From Proteiniphilum acetatigenes DSM 18083 (GTDB lineage Bacteria > Bacteroidota > Bacteroidia > Bacteroidales > Dysgonomonadaceae), in NCBI RefSeq assembly GCF_000380985.1, contig NZ_KB905700.1, positions 79,671-143,670 of the forward strand: a stretch of 64,000 nt of DNA. The letters run 5' to 3'. Shown piece by piece: positions 45,229-53,775 of this stretch. Numbering within the stretch: position 1 is the first letter of the stretch; every line of letters begins with the position of its first letter. A model generated the notes under the pieces. That model made no database searches. It saw only the letters and a list, made by a program, of their open reading frames with translations, and was not told the origin of the DNA. The position numbers and the translations under genes were made by a program.

Positions 45229-45693
45229 CTATATGTCCCAATCCTGTACACGCCATATTCCCTTTTTGTCAGGAACACGGACAAAAATGTTTGGGTTTAG
45301 CATCTTCAATTCCTCAATAAACTCTTTCTCCCTAACCGGTGAAATTAGCATGTACGGGAATTTCGCTTTTCCATCGAGACTAATACTCAATCTCTTGAGA
45401 GAAGCGGCAGGTGACGAAAGAGGATTATACGAACGTTCCACCGAAATGATATTCGTGATTTTCACACTTCCACAGGGAATATTTCCTATTTTCACGAACA
45501 GTTTGTCCCCTGATATGATGTAGCGCATTCCTGTAAACAGAATGACTATAAACAAAAATGAACCGCCCATAATGAACAGACCTGGTATTATCATATGTTT
45601 AATCATCGGTATGGTACAAGGGATAAATATTGCCAATGTGAAGCCGAGTAGCAATACGCTAATGCGCGACCTGAATACTTTTTGATCTTCCAT
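45229..45693 (-). CDS. Small membrane protein with bacterial PH-like domain
   Basis: The 154-residue product has two hydrophobic segments near the N-terminus (VLLLGFTLAIFIPCTIPMI and GLFIMGGSFLFIVILFTGM). A PH-like beta domain follows (YIISGDKLFVKIGNIPCGSV, IISVERSYNPLSSPAASLKR, FPYMLISPVREKEFIEELKM). Such proteins are widespread with no firm function. It stands alone on the minus strand, as is typical for a cassette gene, with a G/C-rich attC-like spacer behind its start. Confidence 0.7.
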   Translation of the reverse strand: MEDQKVFRSRISVLLLGFTLAIFIPCTIPMIKHMIIPGLFIMGGSFLFIVILFTGMRYIISGDKLFVKIGNIPCGSVKITNIISVERSYNPLSSPAASLKRLSISLDGKAKFPYMLISPVREKEFIEELKMLNPNIFVRVPDKKGIWRVQDWDI

Positions 45694-45740
45694 TATTTAC
45701 TATATTATTATATTAATTTTCAGTCTTCTATATCGTTGTG

Positions 45741-45885
45741 CCGGCTTACATACAACGGGCCGCGGCTTGGCGTTCGGGCGGTTCGCGGGACGAAGTCCTG
45801 TCAACCGGGGCGAACGCTTATGCGGGAGACGAAACCCCAAAATCGCAATTCGGTAAACCTAACGCTAAACCCCTTGTTAGACGCC
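45741..45885. repeat. attC-like G/C-rich spacer between cassette genes
   Basis: This 145-bp non-coding stretch is far more G/C-rich than its surroundings at its left part (45741-45838). It is an imperfect inverted structure with ACAACGGG near the left end and CCCCTTGTTAGACGCC at the right end. GTTAGAC (45876-45882) fits the integron core consensus GTTRRRY, and CTAAC/GTTAG arms (45859-45880) are repeated at 46413-46433. No integron integrase is in the window. Confidence 0.45.
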
Positions 45886-45907
45886 ACCTATTAGCTTTCC
45901 CGTGATC

Positions 45908-46339
45908 TTATTCCTGAATTACATATATTGCTCTTCCCTGTGCGAGTATTTTATCACTCGAACCACCTCCATAAAAAATACCATTAGAATAATATCCCGC
46001 TGTTCCTACTGACTGGCTTCCTGTATTGGTTAAAAGCACTCCATTAGCTCCAACTTTAGCTGCTCTCGACTTCAAAGCTTCCATTGCTTTATCTTGTGCT
46101 GTTTGTCTTGAAAATATTACATCACTAGAAACTTCAATTATTCCAATACTTTCGTATTCCGCAGGAGGATCAAGATAAATTTTCACTTCATTTGGACTAA
46201 TCGCGGATCTTTTCGTTCCGGTAATAATTGTAGAACCAGTTGCGCAACCAAATAACGATCCAAGAATAAAAATTGCCGTGATCATATTAAGCACTCGTAT
46301 ACTTTGTTTCTTTTTCGGCAAACTAATGATTTTCATCAT
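45908..46339 (-). CDS. Small lipoprotein, RcsF/YbjQ-like
   Basis: The 143-residue product has an N-terminal hydrophobic leader with lipobox (ITAIFILGSLFGC, Cys about residue 32). The mature part has EYESIGIIEVSSDVIFSRQT and AMEALKSRAAKVGANGVLLT, which resembles the RcsF/DUF4156 type of small periplasmic lipoprotein. It has a glycine-rich end (YYSNGIFYGGGSSDK). No function can be given. It is a single-gene unit between two attC-like spacers. Confidence 0.6.
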   Translation of the reverse strand: MMKIISLPKKKQSIRVLNMITAIFILGSLFGCATGSTIITGTKRSAISPNEVKIYLDPPAEYESIGIIEVSSDVIFSRQTAQDKAMEALKSRAAKVGANGVLLTNTGSQSVGTAGYYSNGIFYGGGSSDKILAQGRAIYVIQE

Positions 46340-46412
46340 ATGATTATTTTATTATAGTGTTATAAATCTTCCTGTTATCTCTATTATCACTATGCTATTC
46401 ACAGGGTGGTTA

Positions 46413-46434
46413 CTAACGCCAAATCCTTGTTAGC
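46413..46434. repeat. attC-like short inverted element
   Basis: CTAAC (46413-46417) and GTTAG (46429-46433) are inverted around CGCCAAATCCTT, closely matching the element at 45859-45880. The stop codon of the dihydrofolate-reductase-like gene lies inside it. Confidence 0.45.
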
Positions 46435-46996
46435 GGTTCGTTGTTCTTTCATTTGTCGGTTCATAATAAAGAATGACTGCACCACTGCCAAATGTTTTGG
46501 TCTTTATGAGTTTAAGCATAATTTTTTCGCTGATATTTTTAAATAACGGCAAACCACTTCCTGCGATTACAGGGTGGACACAAAGTTGATATTCGTCTAT
46601 TAAATTAAGTTTCGTCAAAGCTACAATCAAGCTCGGACTGCACACAAAGACGTCTTTACCCGATTGTTGTTTGAGTTCCAACACTTCTTTCTCAAGGTCT
46701 TGACTTGCTAATTTCGCGCTTTTCCAATCTACATTTTTCAGTGTGCGGGAAAAAACAATCTTCGGAGTGTTGTCTATTGCGACTGCAAAGTCGTCCATTG
46801 CTTTATCGCCTGTGGGATTTTCCAGCACGGTTCGCCAAAATTCCATAAGCTGGTAGGTTATCCTGCCATATAAAGCTGTATCAGCGCTTCTCAACAGGTC
46901 AGCGTAGTGTTGATGTATTTCTTCGTCAGGGACACCTGAGGTATGGTCACAAAACCCGTCAAGCGTCATATTCATGGCTGCAATTACTTTTTTCAT
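46430..46996 (-). CDS. Dihydrofolate reductase-like (RibD C-terminal domain) protein
   Basis: The product is 188 residues from ATG 46996. The frame continues to 47062, but those extra codons lie in a repeated intergenic element, so I take the inner start. The N-terminus KKVIAAMNMTLDGFCDHTSG and the segment TALYGRITYQLMEFW match the RibD/DHFR-like fold (YyaP/YwjB type), with KDVFVCSPSLIVALTKLNLI and HPVIAGSGLPLFKNI later. Such proteins are likely NADPH-dependent reductases of unknown substrate and are frequent in gene cassettes. Confidence 0.82.
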   Translation of the reverse strand: MKKVIAAMNMTLDGFCDHTSGVPDEEIHQHYADLLRSADTALYGRITYQLMEFWRTVLENPTGDKAMDDFAVAIDNTPKIVFSRTLKNVDWKSAKLASQDLEKEVLELKQQSGKDVFVCSPSLIVALTKLNLIDEYQLCVHPVIAGSGLPLFKNISEKIMLKLIKTKTFGSGAVILYYEPTNERTTNR

Positions 46997-47043
46997 ATTT
47001 TCTTTTTTGTCAGTCTGTTTCGTGGGTCGTCCTACAATGACCG

Positions 47044-47262
47044 CTAACGTCTTATTACGCAATAAAAATGAAACATTCGTAAATACGAATTTTATAACAT
47101 GTGAAAACCCGGTTTTGTTGTCTTTTTATTATTTGATCCAAATCATTCATTATTAGCTGTGTGCTTTGTATTTGCTCCCTTTTGCATCTTTTGTATTTGA
47201 GCAAGTTGCTGCATATTGGGGATATGCTAGATATCAGTATCCAAAATTACAAGAATTTTTCC
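47044..47262. repeat. ~220-bp dispersed repeat, copy 1
   Basis: This non-coding stretch is repeated at 52883-53102 with high identity over its length, including a TTCGTA-AA-TACGAA hairpin near the left end and AGTATCCAAAATTAC near the right end. The left end alone recurs at 47900-47933 and the right end alone at 50954-50993. All copies sit between cassette genes. The rest of 47000-47577 holds a second repeat (47321-47395) and no gene. Confidence 0.8.
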
Positions 47263-47320
47263 TTTCAGAGTGATACTACCCAGGAAAAGCCGGATAAAGG
47301 CAAGTAAAAGCACTCGGTAA

Positions 47321-47395
47321 GGATATTGTTGAATTAAAAGACACCAAAAAATCAAATTTTCCCACAACTTGTGGGCGATTTATTTTCCATTCCTT
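47321..47395. repeat. 75-bp dispersed repeat, copy 1
   Basis: Nearly identical to 56545-56618. It contains the inverted repeat CCCACAACTTGTGGG. Function unknown; it looks like a fragment of a lost element. Confidence 0.75.
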
Positions 47396-47577
47396 GTGGA
47401 CAGGAAAACTGTCGTGAAAAAGACAGGATTTCTACCCCAATGCTTGATACGGCACATTTCTATGTGGAAAGAACGTGCCAATTTGCCCTTAATTCCCATG
47501 AGAGAACGAAGGTGTGTCCATGTCAATTGTGTACGCAGTGAGTTGTGGGTAGTTATTCCATGTCATTAATTAAAAGC

Positions 47578-47868
47578 TTATTGGCAGACAAATACCTGTT
47601 TTTCCGAATTATCACAAAATGCTTCCTCTTCAAAACCACCTGGAATTGCTAATGCGTCATAATCTTCGATATTGATTTTCTCAAATTCAATCTCAGGACG
47701 AACAATTAAATTCCATTTGCATTTAATCTCAGGTCTAAGTCCTGTGGTTATCATATCAACAGGTTCAATTCCTAACACTCTACTCCAACCAATCACATCT
47801 GTGAATACTCCAGCTTCATATTCTTCGAGTCCTTGTGCAAGAAATAATAATACTTTTTTATTTTTCAT
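47578..47868 (-). pseudogene. Truncated DJ-1/PfpI-family gene
   Basis: The 96-residue frame gives the N-terminal half of a DJ-1/PfpI protein: KKVLLFLAQGLEEYEAGVFT (with the conserved Glu) and YDALAIPGGFEEEAF. It stops just after the PGG motif. The nucleophile-elbow cysteine and the whole C-terminal half are missing, so it is half the family's usual ~190 residues. It is probably non-functional. It lies between the repeat cluster and a second copy of the cassette boundary. Confidence 0.75.
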
Positions 47869-47899
47869 ATCGATTTTTTTCAGTGAAGGTTATCTTGGC

Positions 47900-47985
47900 T
47901 TGCCTACAACGTCTTAATTACGCAATAAAGATGAGAGTTTTCAGGGAGTTGATCCAACTGGCCGCTGGTTACTTTGATTACGAAC
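47900..47985 (+). pseudogene. Cassette boundary plus AbiEii-type toxin 5' fragment
   Basis: The left end of the 220-bp repeat (ACAACGTCTTAATTACGCAA...) at 47900-47933 runs directly into a short frame from ATG 47931 (VFRELIQLAAGYFDYE). This matches the broken toxin start at 57531 (FRELIELAADHFEV). It stops making sense after about 47985. Confidence 0.5.
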
Positions 47986-47989
47986 ATAA

Positions 47990-49081
47990 TTACCCATCGA
48001 TCTCTTTCCGGATAAAATTTTCCAAAACCTTTTTATCCGGTAATTCAAGAAGATATTTTGAAACAAATAGCTGATTATCTTTGCCGGCTGTGGTATATTT
48101 AACAAGGGGATCACTCTTATCCGCACATAAAATAATTCCGATAGGGGGATTATCCCCTTCAGCCGTCTCTTCGCTTTCGTAATAATTTAAATATAAAGTC
48201 ATTTGGCCGGCATCAGCATGAGTAAATTTGCCAATCTTCAAGTCAATAAGAACATGACATTTTAGGATTCGATGATAAAAGACTAAGTCAATACGATAGT
48301 GCTCATTATCAAAAGTTATTCGTCGTTGTCGAGCTTCGAAACAGAAACCCAATTCCATTAAGAACTGTTGTAAATGAGTTAGTATGGCTTGTTCTAAATC
48401 CGACTCGCTATATTGACTTTTTTCTTCCAGTCCGAGAAATTCAAGAATAAAGGGATTGCGGATAACATCTATGTTATTTTCCGGTTTCAGGTTTTTTATT
48501 TTAGCAATTACTGCCTCTTTATTAACCGACATTCCTGTACGAAAAAATAAAGAAGTTCCAATTGCACGTTCTAATTCTCTTATACTCCAATTATTTTTTA
48601 TAGCTTCTACCTCATAAAAAAGACGCTCCAATGGATCGTCAACCCTAATCAACTCAATGAAATGAGAATATGACAATTTTGAGAGAAGTAATTCCGGAGG
48701 AAGATTTAGGCTTTCATCCAATTCGACAGGCGCTGTTTGTTGAATCATCAAATTGTTTTCTCCATCTTTAAATTCGACAGACACTGTCTGTTGAATTTGT
48801 GGATAGGTCTTATAGAAAGTTCGACATGTTCGTAAAGCCATCGGAGAAAAACCCCGGAGTCCTTTAGCTCGTATGGATTTAGACATTACATCAATAAGCT
48901 GCTTCCCATATTTCGCTCTGTCCTCTCCGTTTTGTTCGTATTCAACAATATAGTATCCGACAAGCCAATTGCGAATGGTTAGATTTTGATTAATGACTCT
49001 CTTTGCATTCTCTTGTAATACATTATGAGTTTGACAGATGTTGTCAATTAATTGGTCGAAATTTTGTAGCTTAACTATCAT
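47990..49081 (-). CDS. DUF1016 / YhcG-type PD-(D/E)XK nuclease family protein
   Basis: The 363-residue product has an N-terminal DUF1016 helical region (RNWLVGYYIVEYEQNGEDRA, LRTCRTFYKTYPQIQQTVSV) and a C-terminal nuclease-like core with GFCFEARQRRITFDNEHYRI, DLVFYHRILKCHVLIDLKIG and HADAGQMTLYLNYYES. The D-x(n)-D-x-K pattern fits the PDDEXK type. A -7 box TATTTTTG lies on the minus strand at 49108-49101, giving a leader of about 14 nt. It is a common accessory gene, possibly linked to restriction or defence; the role is not established. Confidence 0.87.
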   Translation of the reverse strand: MIVKLQNFDQLIDNICQTHNVLQENAKRVINQNLTIRNWLVGYYIVEYEQNGEDRAKYGKQLIDVMSKSIRAKGLRGFSPMALRTCRTFYKTYPQIQQTVSVEFKDGENNLMIQQTAPVELDESLNLPPELLLSKLSYSHFIELIRVDDPLERLFYEVEAIKNNWSIRELERAIGTSLFFRTGMSVNKEAVIAKIKNLKPENNIDVIRNPFILEFLGLEEKSQYSESDLEQAILTHLQQFLMELGFCFEARQRRITFDNEHYRIDLVFYHRILKCHVLIDLKIGKFTHADAGQMTLYLNYYESEETAEGDNPPIGIILCADKSDPLVKYTTAGKDNQLFVSKYLLELPDKKVLENFIRKEIDG

Positions 49082-49124
49082 CAGAATAAGATATAAAGTA
49101 CAAAAATAATGAATTTCTGTAGAT

Positions 49125-49197
49125 TACTTCCACCTTACGGATAAAACCGATCTCCTTTGAGTGCCTGTCCCCATCACGATGGTTCGTTAAAAAGATT
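49125..49197 (-). pseudogene. Fragment of a DUF4062-type gene
   Basis: About 73 bp match the intact DUF4062 gene (60178-60248) and encode FLTNHRDGDRHSKEIGFIRK. It is an isolated piece with no neighbouring gene parts. Confidence 0.75.
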
Positions 49198-49297
49198 TTT
49201 GCTGACAGTTGATTGTAAGTTTTGTCTGTCAGTTGCATACTATTCAAAATAATTTTCATTCGCTATGTGAATTCGTATCACTCACGCAAAATTGCCT

Positions 49298-49427
49298 ACA
49301 ACGGTTACGGGTATGAAATGTAGTAGATTAGGGAACTGCATTTCTATCACCCGTTAAGAATCTTGCTGCCAGCATCAACGCTTCGCATACTATTAAAAAC
49401 CGCTGTATTTTATACCCGATGTTTTGT
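49298..49427. repeat. attC-like inverted element before the beta-lactamase-like gene
   Basis: ACAACGGTTACGGGTAT (49298-49314) and ATACCCGATGTTTTGT (49412-49427) are imperfect inverted repeats enclosing about 97 bp. This is the general shape of the cassette-boundary palindromes seen between single-gene units in Bacteroidetes. No gene lies in 49260-49575. Confidence 0.5.
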
Positions 49428-49506
49428 GCTGTTATTTGTCATTACGAATCTCTCTAAATAAATAATTCGAAATGTTTTTTCAAACTTTTTCGAACAGGGC
49501 TTTGAA

Positions 49507-49551
49507 ATACAAAGTACTTTAATTAACTTTGCATCTCAAAGTACTTTGTAT
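49507..49551 (+). promoter_or_regulatory. Promoter bracketed by two AAAGTACTTT palindromes
   Basis: ATACAAAGTACTTT (49507-49520) and AAAGTACTTTGTAT (49538-49551) form a perfect 14-bp inverted repeat, each arm itself containing the 10-bp palindrome AAAGTACTTT. The -7 box TAACTTTG (49524-49531) lies between them. This is a strong repressor-site layout for the gene starting at 49576. The cognate regulator is not adjacent. Confidence 0.78.
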
Positions 49552-49575
49552 TTGTAAAAAAGAAAAATCAGGATT

Positions 49576-50931
49576 ATGAACACTAAAATATTATTTGGAA
49601 CAATAATGACGCTGGCACTGTTTACCACAACATATGGACAGACGCTGGACAAAGCCAAACTCGATCAATTTTTTGACCGGCTTGCCGAAAAGAATAAGGC
49701 AATGGGAAGTCTCGTCATCATCAAAGACAGTAAGGTTCTTTACACCCGCACCATCGGCTACAGCCGGGTTAGCGGCACCGAAAAGAAACCTTTAACCGCG
49801 ACGAGCAGGTTCCGGATCGGCTCGATCACCAAAATGTTCACTGCCGCGATGATCCTGCAACTCGTAGATGAAGGAAAACTGAAGCTGACCGACACACTCG
49901 ACAAATTCTTGTCGCAAGTGCCGAACGCCAATAAAATTACTATCCTGCAAATACTCTCGCATCGAAGCGGTATCCCTAACATAAGCCTTAAGGAGAATAG
50001 TCAGGGGAATGAGAAAACGACCCCCATGACAAAAGAAGAACACCTCGCTCTTATTGTAAAAGCCAGGCCCGATTTCGAGCCGGATACAAAGTCTCTTTAC
50101 AGCAACTCCGGCTATTTCGTTTTGGGTATTATAATTGAAAAGTTAACCGGCAAATCCTACGAGGCGGCCCTTCAGGAAAAAATTACCACAAAGATCGGGC
50201 TCAGGGATACCTACACTGCGACCGGGAACATTGACGTGAACAAGAATGAAAGTCTTACTTATTTTATGATTCCTGGTGGCGATTGGAAACAGGTACCCGA
50301 GACCCATCCAGGTCTCCTCTTCAGCGCAGGTGCAATTGTTTCGACGCCGAACGACCTGGCTGGATTCATTCAGGCGCTGTTCGACGGGAAGATAGTGTCA
50401 AAGGAGAGTCTCGACCTGATGAAAACGATGAGGGAAGACGAAGGGTTAGGAATGGTGACATTTGACTTCGCCGGCAAGACTTTCTACGGGCACACGGGCG
50501 GGGCCGACAATTACGGAGCGTGGCTGGCTTACCTGCCGGAAGAAAAACTGGCCGTCGCCTACACCACGAATGCGAAGGTTTACCCGGTAAAGGATATTGT
50601 AGGCGGCGTTGTCGACATTTACTACAATAAACCGTTTCAGATTCCCACCTTTGAATCAATCGCTATCAGTTCGGAAGTGCTGGACAAATACATCGGAGTT
50701 TATACGACAACCGACGCTCCCGTGAAATTTACGATAACCAGGGAAGGCACCACGCTTTATGCGCAGCCGCCTGGGGCACAATCCTCGGTCCCGCTTGAAG
50801 CAACGGCCCAGGATAAATTCAAAATTGATAACGGCACCCCTACGGGCATCGTTATTGAATTCGACACCACGAAAAGCCAGATGACGATAAAACGGGACGG
50901 CAGGGAAAGGTTTTTTACGAAGGAAAAGTAA
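49576..50931 (+). CDS. Serine hydrolase of the beta-lactamase/class C fold
   Basis: The 451-residue product has a signal (MNTKILFGTIMTLALFTTTYGQ), the SxxK motif in RIGSITKMFTAAMILQLVDE, the YxN motif in SLYSNSGYFVLGIIIEKLTG and the third motif HTGG in FYGHTGGADNYGAWLAYLPE. An extra C-terminal beta domain (DKYIGVYTTTDAPVKFTITR) is typical of the beta-lactamase-related peptidase/esterase group rather than true resistance enzymes. By eye its codon use is more G/C-rich than that of neighbouring island genes, which hints at separate transfer. The nested palindromic promoter suggests tight regulation. Confidence 0.9.
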   Translation: MNTKILFGTIMTLALFTTTYGQTLDKAKLDQFFDRLAEKNKAMGSLVIIKDSKVLYTRTIGYSRVSGTEKKPLTATSRFRIGSITKMFTAAMILQLVDEGKLKLTDTLDKFLSQVPNANKITILQILSHRSGIPNISLKENSQGNEKTTPMTKEEHLALIVKARPDFEPDTKSLYSNSGYFVLGIIIEKLTGKSYEAALQEKITTKIGLRDTYTATGNIDVNKNESLTYFMIPGGDWKQVPETHPGLLFSAGAIVSTPNDLAGFIQALFDGKIVSKESLDLMKTMREDEGLGMVTFDFAGKTFYGHTGGADNYGAWLAYLPEEKLAVAYTTNAKVYPVKDIVGGVVDIYYNKPFQIPTFESIAISSEVLDKYIGVYTTTDAPVKFTITREGTTLYAQPPGAQSSVPLEATAQDKFKIDNGTPTGIVIEFDTTKSQMTIKRDGRERFFTKEK

Positions 50932-50953
50932 ACGGATGTAATTAAAGACTATT

Positions 50954-50993
50954 TAGGGATACGCCAGGTCTCAGTATCCAAAATTACATGAAC
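50954..50993. repeat. Right end of the 220-bp dispersed repeat
   Basis: A 40-bp piece with TCTCAGTATCCAAAATTACA matches the right end of the copies at 47044 and 52883. The 50932-51118 gap has no other recognisable content. Confidence 0.7.
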
Positions 50994-51118
50994 ACCCAAC
51001 ACCCAGATTTTTTATCATCAACCATAACAGAATATAAATCTACCTGGATATTAGGAGATATATCTCTGATGCCATCTTGACGTGTCGCCTATTACCAATG
51101 CGATTATTACCAGGAGTT

Positions 51119-51757
51119 TTATTTAAAATCAATACTTTCATTCGTTTCTAATTCGTCCACGTTTATAGGTGGTTTTACATAACATTTTTCAGGGCTGTTC
51201 AATGGTTGTTTTTCTTCGCCCATTGCAAAACCAAGTTTGTAACCAATATTGTCAGATGTCGTCAAGAAAACATTGTCATATTCGGTGTCAAAGTCGCTAA
51301 CGAACAACATTACATTTTTATTTACACTTTTTTCCGTTGTCCAGGTGTCAGTTGGTCTTGTCGTTGCCCAACCAATAGTTTTAAAATGTCTGTCAAAACC
51401 CATTGGGTAGTTTACATAGTTGATAAAGTAGCAGTAAATTTCAAAATTTATGTCATACGGAAAAGTTATTGCAAATTTTCTGTCTGACAGTTTTGTCAAT
51501 CTTGGAATAGCCTGATATGTCTCTTTGTTGTATGAATTACAAAACTCCTGTAATATTTTCTTGATGTCATTTTCGCTTGCATCTTCAACTATTACAAGTT
51601 TGTCGTTTACGACTTTGCTGGTTGGAAAAATGTTTTCTGGCGGTCTTCTCGTGTTTGTGTCAGGCTGTGGCTTTTGATTTTTCAGCCTTGTCCACGCAAG
51701 AAACAAGATGATTGCCACAACTATTACAAGTCCATAGATTAAATATTGTTGTTTCAT
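51119..51757 (-). CDS. Hypothetical protein with N-terminal membrane anchor
   Basis: I do not recognise this 212-residue protein. It has one N-terminal transmembrane segment (IYGLVIVVAIILFLAWTRL), a Pro/Asn/Thr-rich linker, and a soluble mixed alpha/beta domain with FAITFPYDINFEIYCYFINY and MLFVSDFDTEYDNVFLTTSD. It is a single-gene unit between repeat pieces, like the other cassette-type genes here. Confidence 0.65.
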   Translation of the reverse strand: MKQQYLIYGLVIVVAIILFLAWTRLKNQKPQPDTNTRRPPENIFPTSKVVNDKLVIVEDASENDIKKILQEFCNSYNKETYQAIPRLTKLSDRKFAITFPYDINFEIYCYFINYVNYPMGFDRHFKTIGWATTRPTDTWTTEKSVNKNVMLFVSDFDTEYDNVFLTTSDNIGYKLGFAMGEEKQPLNSPEKCYVKPPINVDELETNESIDFK

Positions 51758-51841
51758 TTGTCTAAATGTTCTGGTCGTTCAAAATTGCGGATAACGAGCA
51801 CATGTATGAAATGTTGATGGCTGGCTATTTTTTCTATTTTA

Positions 51842-52825
51842 CTAATTATCATCTGTCAGTTTAAGTAAGCCAGTAGAAGTTCCGAACCATTTATTACCTT
51901 TTGAATCTATCGCAATTGCATGAACAGGGTCAATGTCTAATCCATTAACTTTTGTATAAGTAGTCCATTTTACTCCATCAAAAACAGAAATACCCCATCC
52001 ATTTGAACCAAACCAAAGATTTCCTTTAGTGTCAATATTTGCCGAAAGAATAGGAGAACCCGCGACCAACCATTCCGTCTCCGTGGCATGTTTTGTCCAA
52101 TTTACGCCATCAAATTCAGATAAACCGCCCAAAGTTCCAAACCACTTATTTTCTTTTTTATCTGTCACTATTGACATTACTCCATTACCTGCGATTCCAT
52201 TTGTATTATTTACGCTATAGCTATAGTTGGTCCAGTTATTATCCGCAAATTTTGAAACACCTCCATAGGTTCCAAACCATTTATTTCCTTGTTTATCAAT
52301 CTCAATTGAAGTAACCGAATTGTCTATTAACCCATCACTCGTACTGTAAGATGTCCAATGGACCCCATCATATTTTGCCACACCACTAATTGTTCCGAAC
52401 CATTTATTTCCTATTGCATCTATCGCTATCGAAGTGATAATATTGCTCACATTACAATTGGAAAAACTTTCATCATTTTTATAATATTCCCAGGTAGTTC
52501 CATTTAAACTCACAATACCTTCTCCATGTGTCCCAAACCATTTAACTTCTTCTTTATCAATTGCAATAGCCAGAACCGGTGAGCCCCCGAAACCAGTATA
52601 ATTTGTCCAATTTACGCCATCAAATTTAGATACTCCAGAGTTAGTACCTATCCAGACATTATCTGAAGCATCAATTGCAATAGCGTGTATATTGTTATTT
52701 GATAGTCCATCATTGGTAGTATACTTTGTCCATGTTAAAGAAGGTGTATCATCTACTTCATTTTTTTCACATGAAAAATTAATCATTGAAATCAGAATCA
52801 GTAAAACAAAGTTTAAAGTTTTCAT
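51842..52825 (-). CDS. Two-component-regulator-type beta-propeller lipoprotein
   Basis: The product is about 327 residues from ATG 52825 (52828 also possible). A longer frame to 52915 enters the repeated boundary element and is rejected. The leader is a lipoprotein signal ([16 protein letters not shown]). The mature part is at least seven repeats of the type IAIDxxxNxWFGTxxGVxxFDGxxWTxY, for example [20 protein letters not shown] and [20 protein letters not shown]. This is the sensor propeller known from hybrid two-component systems, here without membrane or kinase parts. Confidence 0.88.
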   Translation of the reverse strand: MKTLNFVLLILISMINFSCEKNEVDDTPSLTWTKYTTNDGLSNNNIHAIAIDASDNVWIGTNSGVSKFDGVNWTNYTGFGGSPVLAIAIDKEEVKWFGTHGEGIVSLNGTTWEYYKNDESFSNCNVSNIITSIAIDAIGNKWFGTISGVAKYDGVHWTSYSTSDGLIDNSVTSIEIDKQGNKWFGTYGGVSKFADNNWTNYSYSVNNTNGIAGNGVMSIVTDKKENKWFGTLGGLSEFDGVNWTKHATETEWLVAGSPILSANIDTKGNLWFGSNGWGISVFDGVKWTTYTKVNGLDIDPVHAIAIDSKGNKWFGTSTGLLKLTDDN

Positions 52826-52882
52826 CATATTGTATTTTAAAATCATGTATATACTATCATACGCCTGTTTTTGGCTTGCCAT

Positions 52883-53102
52883 TAACGTTTTATTTACGTA
52901 ATAAAGATGAAACATTCGTAAATACGAATTTTATAACATGCGTAAACCCGGTTTTGTGATCTTTTCATTATTTGATCTAAATTATTCATTATTAGCTGTG
53001 TGCTTTGTGTTTGTTCCCTTTTGTCTCTTTTGCATTTGAGCAAGTTGCTGCATATTAGGGACACACTACGTCTCAGTATCCAAAATTACATGAATTTTTT
53101 CC
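52883..53102. repeat. ~220-bp dispersed repeat, copy 2
   Basis: Second full copy of the element at 47044-47262, again just upstream of the start of a minus-strand cassette gene. The stretch to 53400 holds no recognisable gene. Confidence 0.8.
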
Positions 53103-53400
53103 TATATCCAAGCCGATGTAATAAAAATCAAGGCCACCCTTTTCCTTAGGCTCTTCGTACCACGTGTCCGAAGCACACTTATTACCTTTACAAGTAATTA
53201 ATAGGCTCTGGAGCCCTGGTATTAATTAAACCCCCAACAATTTATGAAAAACGCCTGTGCCTTGACGTTCATAAAGATGGCATATTCCCTTGTGTGTTGA
53301 GCGAACAGAGGGAGAAAATTTGCGGGTAACGTTTCGACACGCTTACCTCCGAATTGACCTCCTTGTGCGACATGTTGATCCGGCACGGGTGTGGATGTGT

Positions 53401-53775
53401 GGCGATGAAATTATTGGGTTATGTGAATCGTTTCAGTCGGGGTGTTTATCGGGTACAAAAGGAGTTGGAAGAAAACGGTAACGGTAAAGCAATTTTCGAT
53501 TTTTCCCTGATAACTGCTTTCAGGGTAATGGAAAAAGTCTCGGAAAAGTATTTTGAGGAAGGTTTCGGAGTGGATATTATCCAGGAAAATGAAGAAACTA
53601 CCCAGAAACTACCCAGAATAGATTGTTGCAAATTATAAAAGAAAATCCGACTATAACTCGCAAAGAGTTATCTGACATTCTAGATATAACCGTCGATGGA
53701 GTTAAATATCATTTGCGAAATCTGGTTCGTGAAGGAATTATTAAGAGAGAAGGTTCCGACAGAACAGGCAAGTGA
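53401..53775 (+). pseudogene. Tail of an AlbA-type ATP-binding (RecG-like) gene, frameshifted
   Basis: The first part encodes GVYRVQKELEENGNGKAIFD, typical of the C-terminal ATP-binding domain of AlbA_2/RecG-like proteins. A frameshift in a CTACCCAGAAACTACCCAGA duplication moves into the frame with a winged helix (ITRKELSDILDITVDGVKYH) ending at TGA 53773-53775. No start or N-terminal domain remains. Confidence 0.7.

Noticed and set aside
46997..47062. Longer start for the DHFR-like protein
   Set aside because: The added codons lie in the repeated boundary element; the family's conserved beta strand begins directly at ATG 46996.
49576..50931. Antibiotic-resistance beta-lactamase
   Set aside because: The SxxK, YxN and HTGG motifs are present, but the C-terminal domain fits beta-lactamase-related serine hydrolases; resistance cannot be claimed from sequence.
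52826..52915. Longer start for the propeller lipoprotein
   Set aside because: It enters the dispersed 220-bp repeat and would bury the lipoprotein signal.
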